Positions 41,689-52,708 of a stretch of 64,000 bases of DNA are shown here, in pieces. Position numbers and translations under genes: made by a program. A model generated the notes under the pieces. The model saw only the letters and a list, made by a program, of their open reading frames with translations. It was not told the origin of the DNA and did not search any database. Numbering within the stretch: the first letter of the stretch is position 1; the number at the start of each line of letters is the position of its first letter. Source of the stretch: Coniochaeta sp. PMI_546 (taxonomy: Eukaryota > Ascomycota > Sordariomycetes > Coniochaetales > Coniochaetaceae); NCBI GenBank assembly GCA_021432605.1, contig MU271157.1:62001-126000 (forward strand), in the 5' to 3' direction.

Positions 41689-43152
41689 TTGTCCAATAGC
41701 CCAGAAACGCCCCGCCTCTTTCTCCAGGTGAAAGGCCGCCCTCAGCTGTCGCTTACGCTCCCGTATCGCATTGAATTCACCCTCCGCCGGGCCAAAAAGG
41801 ACTGCTCCGACAGGCCTTGCATCATCCGATGGAGCCCGACCATCGACGGCTTCTCCTCAGCAGGCCTCATACTGCTCCACGAGGACAACACCGCCACCGG
41901 CGGCTTTGAGCCTTGCGCAGTCGACCAGAGCGGGCTCTCGGAACCATCCGACCAAGACGCCATCGTCGTGGACCACCACGGCCGGGACAAGTTCCTCTGG
42001 GAGCTCGCGCCCGGCGCCGAGGTGCGTTTCGCGGTATGTCTGCCGGCACGCTACTACGCGGCCATGGTGGCCGACGAGACGTACACGCTGCTGTACACCG
42101 GCGGCGAGGTGGCTTTGTGGGATTTTGGCACAATTCAAGAGCATCATGGCCAGCTGATGAAGGCACGATCTCCCAGTCTGAGGATACCTGGTGGTGCGCG
42201 CATCTCGTTCACAGCAAGGACGGAGAAGACGCAATGGCCCGGGCGCGCGGCGTACGAGGCCGAGAACGGGTTCGACATGGCGAATCTGGCCGAGCAGCGC
42301 TGGCGGCAACAGGAGGCGCGGAAGAGCATGCGGATTCAGGAGGGGATGGCGGAGCCGATTGGGCCCGATGAGCGAGTGTGAGTTATCAATTTCCCAAGTT
42401 TCCCAGTTTCCGTTCAGATATAATACTTGACGGACGAGAGAGCTGTTGAGGACTTCAGTACAGAAACTAACGCACAATGGCCATCGCGCTTCCACAGTCC
42501 AGGAACGCCGATTCTTTATCTAACGCTGGAGTGCGCGCCGACAGTGTCTCGCAACAGGGATTTCGCCGTGACAGTCAAGGTTACATACAACGGCGAGGTT
42601 TGCAGGTCCGAAGGCGGCAGCGCAAGCCTGACAACGACAAGAACACCACGACCCATCACATTCCGCTCCTGGGCCATCGTGGGCCTCGATGGCCCGCGCG
42701 AGGGATTTCGGCTGTATCGTCAGCGCCGCTCCGGCAACGACAACGACAGCGACAGCTGCAGGGCCTGGGAATGGGAAGCTTGCGACCTGCATGAAGACGG
42801 CGAGCAAGGGTTCAACATCTACGACGGGCCCGACGTGCCCGTTAGGGTGACTGAGCACAAACACTTCACGACTCTGCGGCCGGGTGAGTCGTGGACCACG
42901 TCCATCTCGTTGCAGGCGCAGGCTTGGAGCCGCCTGCCACGCGACATGGTGCCGGGCGACAGGTTTCTCTACGGGTTCATGGGCGCCGTGGTAGATTGGT
43001 GGGATTGGGGTGGTGCCGAGGATCATGCCGACACGGTCGTCATGCTTCCTTCTTGGACTGCGGGCAGGGTTGTTGACCCTGGCGATAATGGGGGGCGGCC
43101 GAAGTTGGTGGTGCCTTATGCGGAGCCAGTTGAGTTCAAGGTGGTAGAATGA
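41689..43152 (+). CDS. Uncharacterised fungal protein with two beta-rich halves
   Basis: Two exons, open frame 41689-42377 and 42498-43152, at least 447 aa. The intron (donor GT/GTGAGT, branch GAAACTAACGC, acceptor TCCACAG) joins DERV to PGTPILYLTLECAP in frame. No in-frame ATG lies close to the 5' end of the open frame, so the start is unresolved: translation may begin at the ATG at 41543 (MSQALSPFIR) with an intron from 41573 to an acceptor at 41649, phase 0. Both halves begin alike (PRLFLQVKGRPQLSLTLPYR and PILYLTLECAPTVSRNRDF) and look like immunoglobulin-like beta domains, hinting at an internal duplication. Acidic and Trp-rich C-terminal half (VVDWWDWGGAEDHADTVV). No signal peptide or membrane segment. 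Function unknown. Confidence 0.68.
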
Positions 43153-43374
43153 GTAGAGGCAAATTGAGGATGGACAGGTTCAAATAGTAGCAATTTTCTT
43201 TTTATTCTGCCTCTCATTACAGTACCTCTAGATTGTTTACCATAAATGATTATTCCTCCTCAGGGCAGCGGTGATGTAGATTGTACAGTACTGATCTGCT
43301 ATAAACATGAACCTTGACAAGGTGCCTCCAATTCACGGCTGCACCCCCCATGTGCGCTGCATCACTCAACCTGT

Positions 43375-44378
43375 TCAACTTCCCAGCAAAGGAGCTGTTT
43401 CTCCAGCAGGCACTCCAGGAGGACTCCCATCCCGTCCATGCCGCACCGCGAGCCAGAGCAAGAAGGCCTGGACGATAGCAAAGACGGCGTGATCAAGGGC
43501 CACAAACCCAACGAGCTGGTACCACGTCTTAAGCACGTTCCAGTTCACAAGACCTGCGCCAAGCTCCTCCCACGGGAAGACAAGCCGCCCCAACCACGTG
43601 GGAGCAAGTAGCGCGAAAATGACTGCCTGCGCGGCCAGACCTACGAGGCTCAGAGCGCCGGGGCCTGAGCCCGGCGGCCGCGCGATGATGGTCTGGGCCT
43701 GGATGTACGGGGCGGCGAACCCGAGCATGGTCACGATGAAATTGACCAGGAAGATGTGAGCGCCGCTGAAAAAGGCGAGGCCCCATTTGTGGTACTGGTC
43801 AGCCGGGTCGTCGAGGGCGGCATCAACGAACAATGGGACGAGCGAGATGAGCAGGAAGGAGACGTAAATGGCCGAGACGGTAGTGCGGCTGTCACGGTCG
43901 CGGTCCGAAGGGTAGGCGAGGCATGCGGTGAATCTGGAATGGGCACCCGGTCAGCACTTATGGTAAGGTTGGTGGTTACCAACCCGAATGTTGTGTCGGG
44001 ACATGTACAAACATACAGCAAAAGCCATAGCACCCATATCAACGCAAATTGGGCCAGATCGATGCTGTCGCCGACATTTGGGGGATTGTGAACGAAGAAC
44101 TGGGACCCCTCGACCCGGTTGTTCACGACATAAAAGAAAGAGATTGTGAAGAGCTCTGTGGCAACGATGAGATTACAGAGGACATAGTAAAGTGATATGC
44201 CGGAGCTGTCTCTCCGCATCCAGAGCAGCCGAAGCTGGGGTTGGAACGACGCAAAGCTTAGAAGAAGGAGGGCACTGTATTTGGGAATGTAAGTATCGTG
44301 TCGATTGGAAAGAATAAGCCTGGAGGGGGAGGGCGGGAAGAGTACTCACATCCTGAGCCAGTTAGGCACTACTGCCAT
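43375..44378 (-). CDS. PQ-loop family multi-pass membrane protein
   Basis: Three exons on the minus strand: 44350-44378, 43984-44274 and 43375-43933, giving 292 aa. The start is MAVVPNWLR in a 29-base first exon; exon 2 opens IALLLLSFASFQPQLRLLW, whose PQLRLLW with following RRDSSGIS is the PQ-loop signature (proline-glutamine in a helix-loop of cystinosin/SWEET-like transporters). About seven hydrophobic helices follow (LYYVLCNLIVATELFTISFF, FALIWVLWLLLYVCTC, TVSAIYVSFLLISLVPLF, IFLVNFIVTMLGFAAPYI, GLAAQAVIFALLAPTWL and others). The tail GETAPLLGS ends in a dileucine-type sequence common in vacuolar/lysosomal proteins. Likely endomembrane; substrate unknown. Convergent with the preceding gene, 222 bp apart. 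Confidence 0.83.
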
Positions 44379-44757
44379 CGTAGGGGGACCGTACTCGCAA
44401 AGTGAATAACTCCCGCCGTTGCGCTAATCGCTTATCAGGGCGGTGAGGTTAAGTTGGCGTACTCACTGATGTTGATCTGATCTTGGTTGAAAAAGGACCT
44501 CGAAGAGAGACACTGGGGATTATGTTTTGTCTGACTGGTTCGAATGATAGAAGTCAGTGCCTGCCTTAAATAATAAATGGGAGGCTCGGCGCAACGCTGC
44601 CCCAATTCGTGCCACTGTCAGACACAGCAGGGTTTAATTGACGAACCACAAAGGAGGACTTGACCACCCCACTAGCACCTAATTGTGGTCGATGATAGAG
44701 CAGAAGTACCTATTATTTTGGTAGATTTTAGCGTCTGCCTGCTATTAACGCTCACTT
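44379..44757. other. Short intergenic region
   Basis: Promoter of the PQ-loop gene and 3' flank of the VOC gene; both lie on the minus strand. No coding signal. Confidence 0.5.
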
Positions 44758-45333
44758 CTAATGTTTGCAAACAGCCTCCAACCTCCAACCATCCGGAGAA
44801 ATGACAAATGCAGCATAGTAGTGCGGACCATATCGAGATCTGACTCCAGGCTTGCCATCACATGTTCCGCCAAAAGCAAGCGCGTGTTGATGAAAGTCAT
44901 CCACTGCCTGTCGGGTGGGTGCGTTGAAGGCAACGTGACAACCTCGTCCTGGGGCATGCGCCTCGTCGCCGTACTCAAAGATGTTCAAGAGCTCCTGCGT
45001 CTCGTCTGGGCCGTAGCCCAATGTCCTTATCCTGGAACTCGGGCCGTCTGCCTCACTGTCGTACACCAGTTTCAAGCCTAGAGGTTTGAGAGCTGAGTAG
45101 AAGATCTTCGCCCGGTCGTAGTCCTTGACACCGATGGAGATGTGACCTAGTAATGACCTTGCTCGTGGTGGTTGAGTATCTTGTTTGGACCTGGCAGGTT
45201 CTTTTTCCGTGCCCAGCCATTGTTCATCAGAGCTCATGGAATCGTCATTTCGCAGCTCCGGTGGGGCTTCCAAGCTATCAACTTGGAAAGGGTTTTTATC
45301 CTTCTTAGGGGCGCCAGCGTTGTTCACACTCAT
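44758..45333 (-). CDS. VOC-superfamily (glyoxalase/bleomycin-resistance fold) protein
   Basis: Single exon, 191 aa, ATG at 45333 (MSVNNAGAPKKDKNPFQ). After a polar, probably disordered N-terminus of about 60 residues, the VOC fold starts at GHISIGVKDYDRAKIFYSAL, with first metal-ligand-type His in GHISIG. The second beta-alpha-beta module contains GCHVAFNAPTRQAVDDFHQH and ends DGWRLEAVCK with the usual Glu. These short single-VOC fungal proteins are generally annotated glyoxalase/dioxygenase-like with unknown substrate. The N-terminal extension is longer than in typical members; an alternative start at the Met of MSSDEQWLG (residue 33) is possible. No targeting signal visible. Confidence 0.82.
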   Translation of the reverse strand: MSVNNAGAPKKDKNPFQVDSLEAPPELRNDDSMSSDEQWLGTEKEPARSKQDTQPPRARSLLGHISIGVKDYDRAKIFYSALKPLGLKLVYDSEADGPSSRIRTLGYGPDETQELLNIFEYGDEAHAPGRGCHVAFNAPTRQAVDDFHQHALAFGGTCDGKPGVRSRYGPHYYAAFVISPDGWRLEAVCKH

Positions 45334-45839
45334 GGCTGCAAGGAGGAGACTGAATAAGAGCGATCAGACAAGCTTGGACTTTGTCGAAGAGGAGTCTATG
45401 TTGGAAGGGGTGATCTGAGGTTGGGACCAGGAAATGGTACACAGGTAAGGTAAATTCGTCAGTGGCGCTAGGTCCCTTTTGGGACAGAGAACCTGCACGA
45501 ATTAACACGTCTTACTTACCTTACATTATATCCTATGAAGTGCTACAATACCTTACGTAACTGAACAGAAGGATGCAGAGCTGCTGGTCAACATGTTACT
45601 CGTTTGTTATCTTCACATATCACAGCTCATGGTCTGAAGACGAGACTGCTGCCTTTTGAACCTAGAGTTAGAAAGGTTGGCCTGAAGGGAAGCACATATA
45701 CTTGAACATGAGCTGATTCTATATTTCCGCTTATATATATCACATTTGCAATTGTTGATGAATGTGGCTGAAAGCTGACAACAGGATGTTACGGGTCCGG
45801 AGGTCGTCGTGTCAATGACACGATCGTTCAAGGTGACCC
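45334..45839. other. Intergenic region
   Basis: Promoter of the VOC gene and 3' flank of the bisphosphatase gene. Moderately A/T-rich, no coding signal beyond chance frames under 80 codons. Confidence 0.5.
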
Positions 45840-46829
45840 TCACCCGACCAGGGACTTTATCGCAAACTCAACCTCGTCCTGATTGCCACAGAGCAGTCCT
45901 CCACGTTCGTCCTCATTCTCCACTGCCCGCGCCAGAATATCCTTCCCGTCAACCGGATCAACAGCCCTGCCCCCAGCACATTCAATGATGAGAGCAATTG
46001 GACAGAGCTCATACAGTCGCCGCAGCTTGGCCCCCTTGCCGCCCACAACAGGTGATATGTACACACCATGACCTTTCACGAGCATGTGTATCACATCCGG
46101 CACCAGGCCACCACTGTAGCGAAGCGTGTACTTCTCCTTGATAAAGTGCGTGATCAGGCCCATATACCTCTCGTCATCCGCCGCAGCACGAAGGTTGGCA
46201 GGGGCGAAGTAGCGGGTCGCGTATGGAGGCGGCGACAGTTTGACCTCGGAACGGACAAGGGAGACAGCCAGTGGGACGCCTGGAGACAAGCCTACTTCAA
46301 AAATTGCCGGCCTGCTCCCTGGAACGCGGAGAGCGACTACTGCCGTTGTTCTCGGGCCCAAGACGCCCAGTATCGCCGCGATCTGTTTTGAGGCGGGGGC
46401 TTGACCGAGCGCCGTCGCCCCTTCCCAGATGCCGATGATGGTGCCCACGGTCCAGTTCGGAGCGATGATGGAGCTGCCGTCGAGAGGATCGAAGGCGATC
46501 GTATACTTCTCTGTGGAGCTGGATGTTTTTGGTGGCTCTGAAAGGCGCTCGACCGGGTCTTCCTCGCTGCTCGCCGCCACGATGGAAGGGCAGTTTGCAA
46601 TGGCAGAGCGCATGATGCTCTCAGCCGCCACGTCAACATTCAGTTGGTCATCGCCAAAGGCGTTGGAGGTGCCGACTTGTGATACTTGGTGTGCCTCCTG
46701 GAGAACCCTGGCGACACCGGCGATGCCCTCTATCAGAGTTGGGATGACGGACTCCCGTAGCTCAGTATGATCTGGCGATGGGAGCAAAGCCTTCAACTGA
46801 TCTTCCAGACCAACTTGAGGGGAACTCAT
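45840..46829 (-). CDS. Sedoheptulose-1,7-/fructose-1,6-bisphosphatase family enzyme (SBPase-like)
   Basis: Single exon, 329 aa; ATG at 46829 (MSSPQVGLEDQLKALLPSPD). The frame stays open upstream, but only from non-ATG codons. Family motifs: AFGDDQLNVDVAAE (metal/phosphate region), ASSEED at residues 87-91, and the class-1 signature IAFDPLDGSSI at about 111-121 (Asp114, Asp117 and Ser119-120). Also VGTIIGIW, GVLGPRTTAVVAL, RYSGGLVPDVIHML and the closing GGRAVDPVDGKDIL. The EED and GPRTT arrangement is nearer to plant/cytosolic SBPases than to yeast gluconeogenic FBP1, so I favour an SBPase-like assignment; a role in non-oxidative pentose phosphate/riboneogenic flux is inference. No transit peptide visible, so cytosolic. 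Intronless, unlike most neighbours. Confidence 0.86.
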   Translation of the reverse strand: MSSPQVGLEDQLKALLPSPDHTELRESVIPTLIEGIAGVARVLQEAHQVSQVGTSNAFGDDQLNVDVAAESIMRSAIANCPSIVAASSEEDPVERLSEPPKTSSSTEKYTIAFDPLDGSSIIAPNWTVGTIIGIWEGATALGQAPASKQIAAILGVLGPRTTAVVALRVPGSRPAIFEVGLSPGVPLAVSLVRSEVKLSPPPYATRYFAPANLRAAADDERYMGLITHFIKEKYTLRYSGGLVPDVIHMLVKGHGVYISPVVGGKGAKLRRLYELCPIALIIECAGGRAVDPVDGKDILARAVENEDERGGLLCGNQDEVEFAIKSLVG

Positions 46830-48017
46830 TCTGTTGTGTGCGTCTGAGCCCTCAAGCGTGTCTTCAGTGCGATGTATCCTCGTTCTCGTGCTCCTGCTGG
46901 AAGCCGAACAATATTGGTGATACAACGGTCGCGCTGCGATGGAGAAGAACTGGCGCCGGCCTACCTATCATAAAACCGTCAACACACAGTATGACTCGGA
47001 TAGAAACAGAATAACATACTTTCTGTATAGTTTCGCCTTACTCTTGACCTTGGAGGGAAAACACGTGGTTGAGGGAAGACCAGAAGACGTTGCCAAAAAT
47101 GGGTCATTTTCGCTATTTAATGTGGGTCTTGAGCGATTTCCCTACCTTAGCACACGCCGTCTCTTCCAGCTTTCTTCACAACAACATCAAGGAAGCGACA
47201 AGACCCAGTCGACACGCCATTCCAGGTAATAGTAGCATTCTAAGACGCTGAAATCATCTCGATGATTGCCACGGCAGCCGGTACATCTCCTGCTGCCAAC
47301 TCATCTCCTGCAGTGGCTTTTCTCGCAACTCCGCTGCCTCATGGTCAGGCACAATGTTTATCTGACGAAATCGGGCATGTCATCCAGTTCGCACCACCAT
47401 AGCCAAGTCGACATGTACCCGCTGCGAGCTACTTGAACAGAATCTTGTGCCTCGACGGTCTTGACGGAGAGTAGGGAAGATCTGCTAGGCATGATCCCAG
47501 CAAGGTCTTCGGCTGTTAGGCACTAGGCACATATATATATATATATATATATTGTCGCTGGTGGCTCGCGACGGTATCATTCTATCTCGTGTTAACTTCT
47601 CTACTGATGCTCCGAAGTGCAAGCTGGTACAACACAAGTTTATCGCTTCAAAACAAGTGTTTGATGTTGATGATAGCTGTTGTCTCTTAGGTGATGTTTC
47701 TTTCCGTTCATCAAAGCACGAGGACGATGGTCAGTCGAAAGCTCGAGTTATCGACCGATTTCCTGTCTTCCGTTGAAATCGTTAGTGAATGAGTGGCATA
47801 AACCTACAAACAATCTGGATCAACGACCAACACAGAAATGGGGTGGGCACGTCGTGGTACGTAGGTTCGAGGCAGAGTTCTCCGATGCACAACCACTCAT
47901 CACTATGTACAGATTCCTAACAACATCTCAGCTAGTAGCAGCATAACTATGTGCAGTGTCAATATAAACAGTGAAGATTCAAGTCACCCCTTTTCACACC
48001 TCCGAGCCATCGGTCCC
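46830..48017. other. Intergenic region with an AT microsatellite
   Basis: Holds the bisphosphatase promoter, an (AT)11 tract at 47531-47552 and the 3' flank of the acetylxylan esterase gene. No supported gene; the plus-strand frame 47949-48323 is an antisense shadow of the esterase CBM. Confidence 0.55.
47531..47552. repeat. AT dinucleotide microsatellite
   Basis: Perfect (AT)11. Confidence 0.95.
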
Positions 48018-49049
48018 TCAGTTCAAGCACTGCGAGTACCAAGCATTCGAGACCTTGCACGTGCCCGCCGAACAGCAAGTCGGTCCTGTCCAGCCCTGAC
48101 CGCCGCACTGGCCCCAGAGAGCCGAGCAGCCACTCGTCGGTGGTGGGGTCTGGCCCGAACCGGGAGAAGTGGTGGTGCTTGTGGGAGTCGAGCCGCCGCC
48201 GCCTCCGCCACTTGTGGCGCTGAGCTTGCTCTTGATGAAGGCAAGCGCCTGCTGCCCGTACTCCGAGCCGTAGCCTTGGTGCACGTTGGCGTCGTTTCCT
48301 GTGCAGCAGTAGGGGTCGGCTGAGTCGCAGTACGACTGAATCTTGCTGGCGTTGGGGCAAACGAAGCCTGAGGGGCGGGCATCGAACTGTGTTTATGTCA
48401 GTCAAGGCGTCAAAACTGGGAACATTGTGGTGATGCTTACGCCATTGGTCTGGCAAGTGCCAACATTGTATGGCAAGCCCTTGACGTATCTCGGGTCTCC
48501 CATGAAGATGGCGGCCTTGACCATGTTGACGGCTGCGGCTGTGAGGGGCACGGCAGTGCTAGTGATGCCGGCCCCGGAGTCACCACCTCCGCAGAGAGCA
48601 TTGTCCATGATTTGACCACCCTAGTCCACGAGTCAGTGACCACGATCTCAAAGGTGCGGCAGCCATTACTCGAGACTCACCTGTGAGTATCCGACGAGCA
48701 CCAACTGCGTGTTGGGGCACTTTTGGTTGAAGCTGTTCACAGCTGATGCCACGGCAGCAGTTCCCTGCTTGGCCGAGTCACCGTAGGCGATACCGCCGCA
48801 TGAGGCCTGACCACCGCAGGCAGGGTAGACGATAGCCTCGGCGGTCGAGCCTGGATACGCCTGGAGGACAAGGTTCACGACCGTTGCGGATGAACCGTAG
48901 CCAGGTCCCACGGTTGTCTCACGAGCACCGAAGACGTGGACTCCAGGGCATGAAGACTGACGCTCCTCGATCTCGACCGGGGTGGCACCGGCAAGCATGG
49001 CTGCGCGAGCCAGAAGGAGGAGATACGCGGTCTTTGCGTTGGGCCACAT
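48018..49049 (-). CDS. CE5 acetylxylan esterase/cutinase-fold enzyme with C-terminal CBM1
   Basis: Three exons on the minus strand, 48681-49049, 48441-48620 and 48018-48386, giving 305 aa. Signal peptide at residues 1-22 ([20 protein letters not shown]), then a short pro-stretch ending EERQ. The CE5 core starts [19 protein letters not shown]. The catalytic Ser is Ser122 in GYSQG, split by the first intron between Gln and Gly. Asp207 (DPYCC) and His219 ([10 protein letters not shown]) complete the triad; paired Cys as in the family. A Gly/Ser/Thr/Pro linker (about 233-268) leads to a fungal cellulose-binding CBM1 at 270-305 ([19 protein letters not shown] ... WYSQCLN). The architecture matches Trichoderma AXE1: a secreted enzyme deacetylating xylan while anchored to cellulose. 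A TATA-like box sits about 115 bases upstream. Confidence 0.95.
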
Positions 49050-50464
49050 TTCTGCGGTTGTTTGGCGATTGATGCTGGAGACAAAGACTTTTGCTGTGAG
49101 GATGATGTGCTCGTGAATGATGCCTTGGCACTTCTAAAACTCTGGGAGGGCGCACATGGCCTCTATATAGGTGTGGCAGCGCAGCAACCGAGCGCCAAGT
49201 GATATCTACATGAAGGCTTGTTGTTCGCGTTGCCACGATCTTAGTCTGCATAGAGCGTGGTACGCTAGGAGAAAGTCGACGACACCGGTTGCATTCCGCT
49301 GCTCCGCACTGGGAGGCGAGAACGAGCGCGGAGATGAAAAGTATTTCACGCCCAAAACCAGCAGAGTCTGGGTACTAGTTTTCGGGTGGCTGTTTCTACC
49401 ATCCGTGCCCTTGAGCCGGTGAGGTCAGGCGTCATGTTTCGAATACCAATAATCGCCGATGTTTAACCCTGGTTATGTCCCCCTGCTCCCTGGAAGCTAG
49501 GTCGGACACATCTAGCTTTTGGGGTAACGCTTAGTCGACTAAGCGTTCTGATAGGACATAATTACCCACGTCGAAGCCAGGTCATCGAAGTCCCATGATG
49601 TCGCTGGAGTAGCAGCGCTACCTCGACTGACACAAACCCGGTATGCGGGCATGCGCCACGCCGCCATGGCCGCATACCCATGAATCTCTCAGGGTGTGGG
49701 CCAGGCTAAAATCCTTAGAGCCGCCCGCCGGTCCCCGTAACCGGGTATTCTGATATTGGTCATTTTCGAGTAGATTCGACTTCCATGCAGTGGAAGCCTC
49801 CTTTCTTGGAAGCATTCGAAGATCTTTGCGGGGACGACCAGCATTCTCCGGCAATTTAGCCTGATTTATGCAGCCCTCCAATGCCACTTACACGTGGAGT
49901 GATGTTGCGTCCGACCCTATTCTCGGAAGCCCTCCGACTGCCGAATTGGGCGTTCGGTACATTCTCCGGGTTTCTTTTCAGCCTCAGCGCGCCTCGCCCA
50001 TGTACAAGCCTATAGATAGCTGTATGTACCGTGGTTTTGGGGGAAATACGGATGTTTCCGGTGGTCTCAATACCTTCCGTCAGTATTCACTAACTTTTGA
50101 TCCTGAGCTTAGGTGGTCCTTTGTAAGAATGAACGCTGTCATGCTGCTATGCTGGAGACTATGAGTGCTTGTTGGGTCCTAGAACGACGTGGAAATAGGA
50201 CTTATGGCCATTAGGCGCGTAGATAGAGGACAAGCACTATTAATCATGCATTGAACGAACGGGTAGCATACTAAGCATAACCTCGCTAGCGGCAAGACGT
50301 ATGCTATAGTTAGACGTGGGCGTGAAGCGTGATCTAATGGCTCAAGTCTGCCATTCAGTTTTCATTGATTGAGTTGGGATCTACCTCTAGCTATCTCGAA
50401 TTAAGCTCCCTGAACATGTGATCATCGTTTTTCTGCTAGTTTTGCCTGTCCACATTCCCAAGTC
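49050..50464. other. Intergenic region without supported gene
   Basis: Contains the esterase promoter on the left. An ATG-started plus-strand frame of 98 codons (49868-50164, MQPSNATYTWSDVASDP...) shows no domain or signal peptide, and the rest has stops in every frame. Confidence 0.5.
49162..49169 (-). promoter_or_regulatory. TATA-like box of the acetylxylan esterase gene
   Basis: CTATATAG about 113-120 bases upstream of the esterase ATG, a typical distance for a regulated secreted-enzyme gene. Confidence 0.55.
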
Positions 50465-51139
50465 CTACGTACACGTAGGCGCGGAAGACAAATGTTGGCA
50501 TAGGTCTGGGCTGCCATCATCACGACAGAGACGGCCTTCGTTGCCGGGACAGCTCAAGGCGCCCGCCGAGTTGACGAAAAGATGGTCTTCTGTATGGCAC
50601 TTCAGTAAAAAGCTCTGGCCACACTACAGTATATCAAACAGGTTCACTTACGCAAATTCACCTCAACAGGAACCGTTATGACGTTGTCCCCTGTCAGCAT
50701 GGCGCAGTCGCAGAACAACCATCCGGCTCGTCGAGGGTCGTTGGCGCGGCAGTTCTTGCAAGTGTTGGCGAAGTGCCCGTCGCCATTGGCGGGAACGAGC
50801 TGGCCCCCGAGATTGTTGTTGTAGCAGCGGTTCAACCACATGTAGGTGCAGACGACATTCTTGCGCTCGTCCATGCAATTTCCCTCGGCCGATAGAGCCC
50901 AGTTTAGGCCATCTTGTACCCCGTTGAAGGTGGCACCGATGGAGAATGCTGTTGATGTTAGTTGTGTAACGGCACATTAGGTTCGTGATGGGAGGGTATA
51001 ATTTACTTTGACACTCGTTGAAGAAGTGAGCCACGTCACTGGTATTGCTAGCACCGCGGTCGATCACGAAAGCAGATGTTACCGCGCACCCGGCAGCGAG
51101 GATGCCAACGGCACACTTGATTCGTGTCTTCTGGAACAT
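50465..51139 (-). CDS. Secreted CVNH (cyanovirin-N-like) domain protein
   Basis: Three exons on the minus strand, 51007-51139, 50652-50948 and 50465-50589, joining in phase to 184 aa. A signal peptide is visible (MFQKTRIKCAVGILAAGCAV, cleavage about residue 23). The mature protein is Cys-rich (about 14 Cys). Its C-terminal half has the CVNH pattern: FANTCKNCRANDPRRAGWLF, a Cys-rich strand, then ITVPVEVNLQDHLFVNSAGA followed by LSC, equivalent to the SSIDLN-N-G-L-C block of fungal cyanovirin homologues. The last exon was found only by joining C/AA across an intron with donor GTAAGT and acceptor TACAG; without it the domain is truncated at LRK. CVNH proteins bind mannose-rich glycans; in fungi the role is unknown. 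Introns 1 and 2 have a CTAAC branch and GTAAAT/GTAAGT donors. Confidence 0.78.
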
Positions 51140-51933
51140 GGCGATTGATGTACGGAAGGCTGAGTGTTTCCTTAGGACAGAAAGGATGGAGTTGTGTGAA
51201 GGTGGAGGATCAGTTTGAAGATCGTGGGATGAGGAGCAAGGAGCAAGGTGGAAGCTTTCGAATAGTGGAAGCAAACCGCCGTCTATTAGAGAATTGTAGA
51301 TCCTGCGAATTGGTCTACCCAACAAAGTGGAGGTGATTCACTTTGTGACAAAGCTGAGTCAAGGCTTGTTGAGTATCACTACCTTAGGGGTTGTGAATCA
51401 CACCGGCCTAGTTCTGGTCTACAGACTACAGAGGGAGCAAAAACAAAGATTCAACAATGGTGACTAAGATCCATGTCATGTTGACATATGCGCGGTATCT
51501 TCGTTGATAGTGTGTTCGGCCCTGCCATGATACAGGTTTAGGTAGCAAAAAGCTTAACGAGCTGGGACGGTCACTTTCTACAACTGTCGATCGTGCGCGA
51601 CTGGCTTGAAAATCACAGCCCAAGCGAGGCAAATCCGCTTGGATATCCAAAGCAATTTTCTTGAGCGACTTGAAACTTTGTCTGCGCTCTTGGCTGTCGC
51701 TAGTTCACGTTTAGATATAGACTAAGGATGCCTACAGGTCTTGCGGGTGTCTGGCGCTGACATGAGGGATGGGCAAGCAATGGTAATGAAAGAAGCAAGT
51801 CAGGCGACTGTCTGCATCATTGGCTTGGACGGCATCAAGTAAGAAATATACATATGGCATCGTACACATGGAATATCTCGCCAATCGCGAGGTTACTTAA
51901 TCTTCCTAAGCAGCACTTTCCCTCGGCAGTTGC
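51140..51933. other. Intergenic region
   Basis: Promoter of the CVNH gene and 3' flank of the ML-domain gene. A 74-codon minus frame (51426-51650) shows nothing recognisable. Confidence 0.5.
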
Positions 51934-52708
51934 TCATCGTGGCCAGGTGCAGTTACTCCAGGGACCTTTCGGATATTTCTCCTCCTTGGAAGGGTCTTCC
52001 CACCTCAGGCAAACCTCGGCGGTCAGGCAGTAAATTCGCCGGCCGTCGGCCGTCCTCGCGTCAAGAGTGGCGTTGTACCAGCCCTGTGCCAAGTCAGTAA
52101 CTCTTCGTGTTCATGTTCATTACAGAAGCGAGGCGTACAGGAGAGCCCCTGAGCAACCAGGGGGATATCCACATGAACGTGGTCGCTAGTGCCCAGCCGT
52201 CTACCGGTGGGCAAGTCACATTCCTCTTGTGCCTGCCTGTAGGCTGCATGATGTCGTGCAGCTCACAGAAATTCAGATCCATGCTCGCGCTGTCGGTCTC
52301 CCCGGGCGGATAGCCGTACATTTCACAGTGAGAGCCGCAGTCGACCGTCCAGGTAAGAGTCGCGTTTTCCGTCCAGGTCTGTGTGCCTCGGAAAGTGCCG
52401 TAGATGTTGATGTAGAACTCATCGTCCCTGAAAAGTCGATCAGTCGGCACGCCACCTGCAAATAGGTAGGCCTGACAATAAACTTACATATATAGGGGCT
52501 GTTTGGTGAGTTCCACCCAGGTGACGTTGAAGAGGTCGGTCGGGCTCGACTCCTTGCAGAGACTCATCGGGGTGCCGCCGGGCAGCTCAGGTCTCTCTGC
52601 CAGCCGCGAGGTGGAGGCGTCGTTCTCATGGCCTCCGCCCAAGAACTTTTGGAGTCGCGGAGAGAGGGATAAGGCCGTGACGGCATCCGCGAGTAGAAGT
52701 AGCCGCAT
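51934..52708 (-). CDS. Secreted ML (MD-2-related/NPC2-like) lipid-recognition protein
   Basis: Three exons on the minus strand, 52488-52708, 52139-52427 and 51934-52083, giving 219 aa. The short hydrophobic start MRLLLLADAVTALSLS may be a signal peptide. After a variable N-terminus comes SLCKESSPTDLFNVTWVEL, then LYMDDEFYINIYGTFRGTQT, NATLTWTVDCGSHCEMYG, LNFCELHDIMQPTGRHKRNV and TCPPVDGWALATTFMWISPW, and the last exon gives GWYNATLDARTADGRRIYCL. Paired Cys, the TCPP-type turn and the strand pattern resemble fungal NPC2/phosphatidylglycerol-transfer-like ML proteins, which bind sterols or phospholipids. The assignment rests on pattern memory. The third-exon donor (CCT/GTACGC) is the weakest join. 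Likely secreted or vacuolar. Confidence 0.66.

Noticed and set aside
49868-50164. 98-codon plus-strand frame starting MQPSNATYTW
   Set aside because: No signal peptide, domain or splice partners; surrounded by stops.
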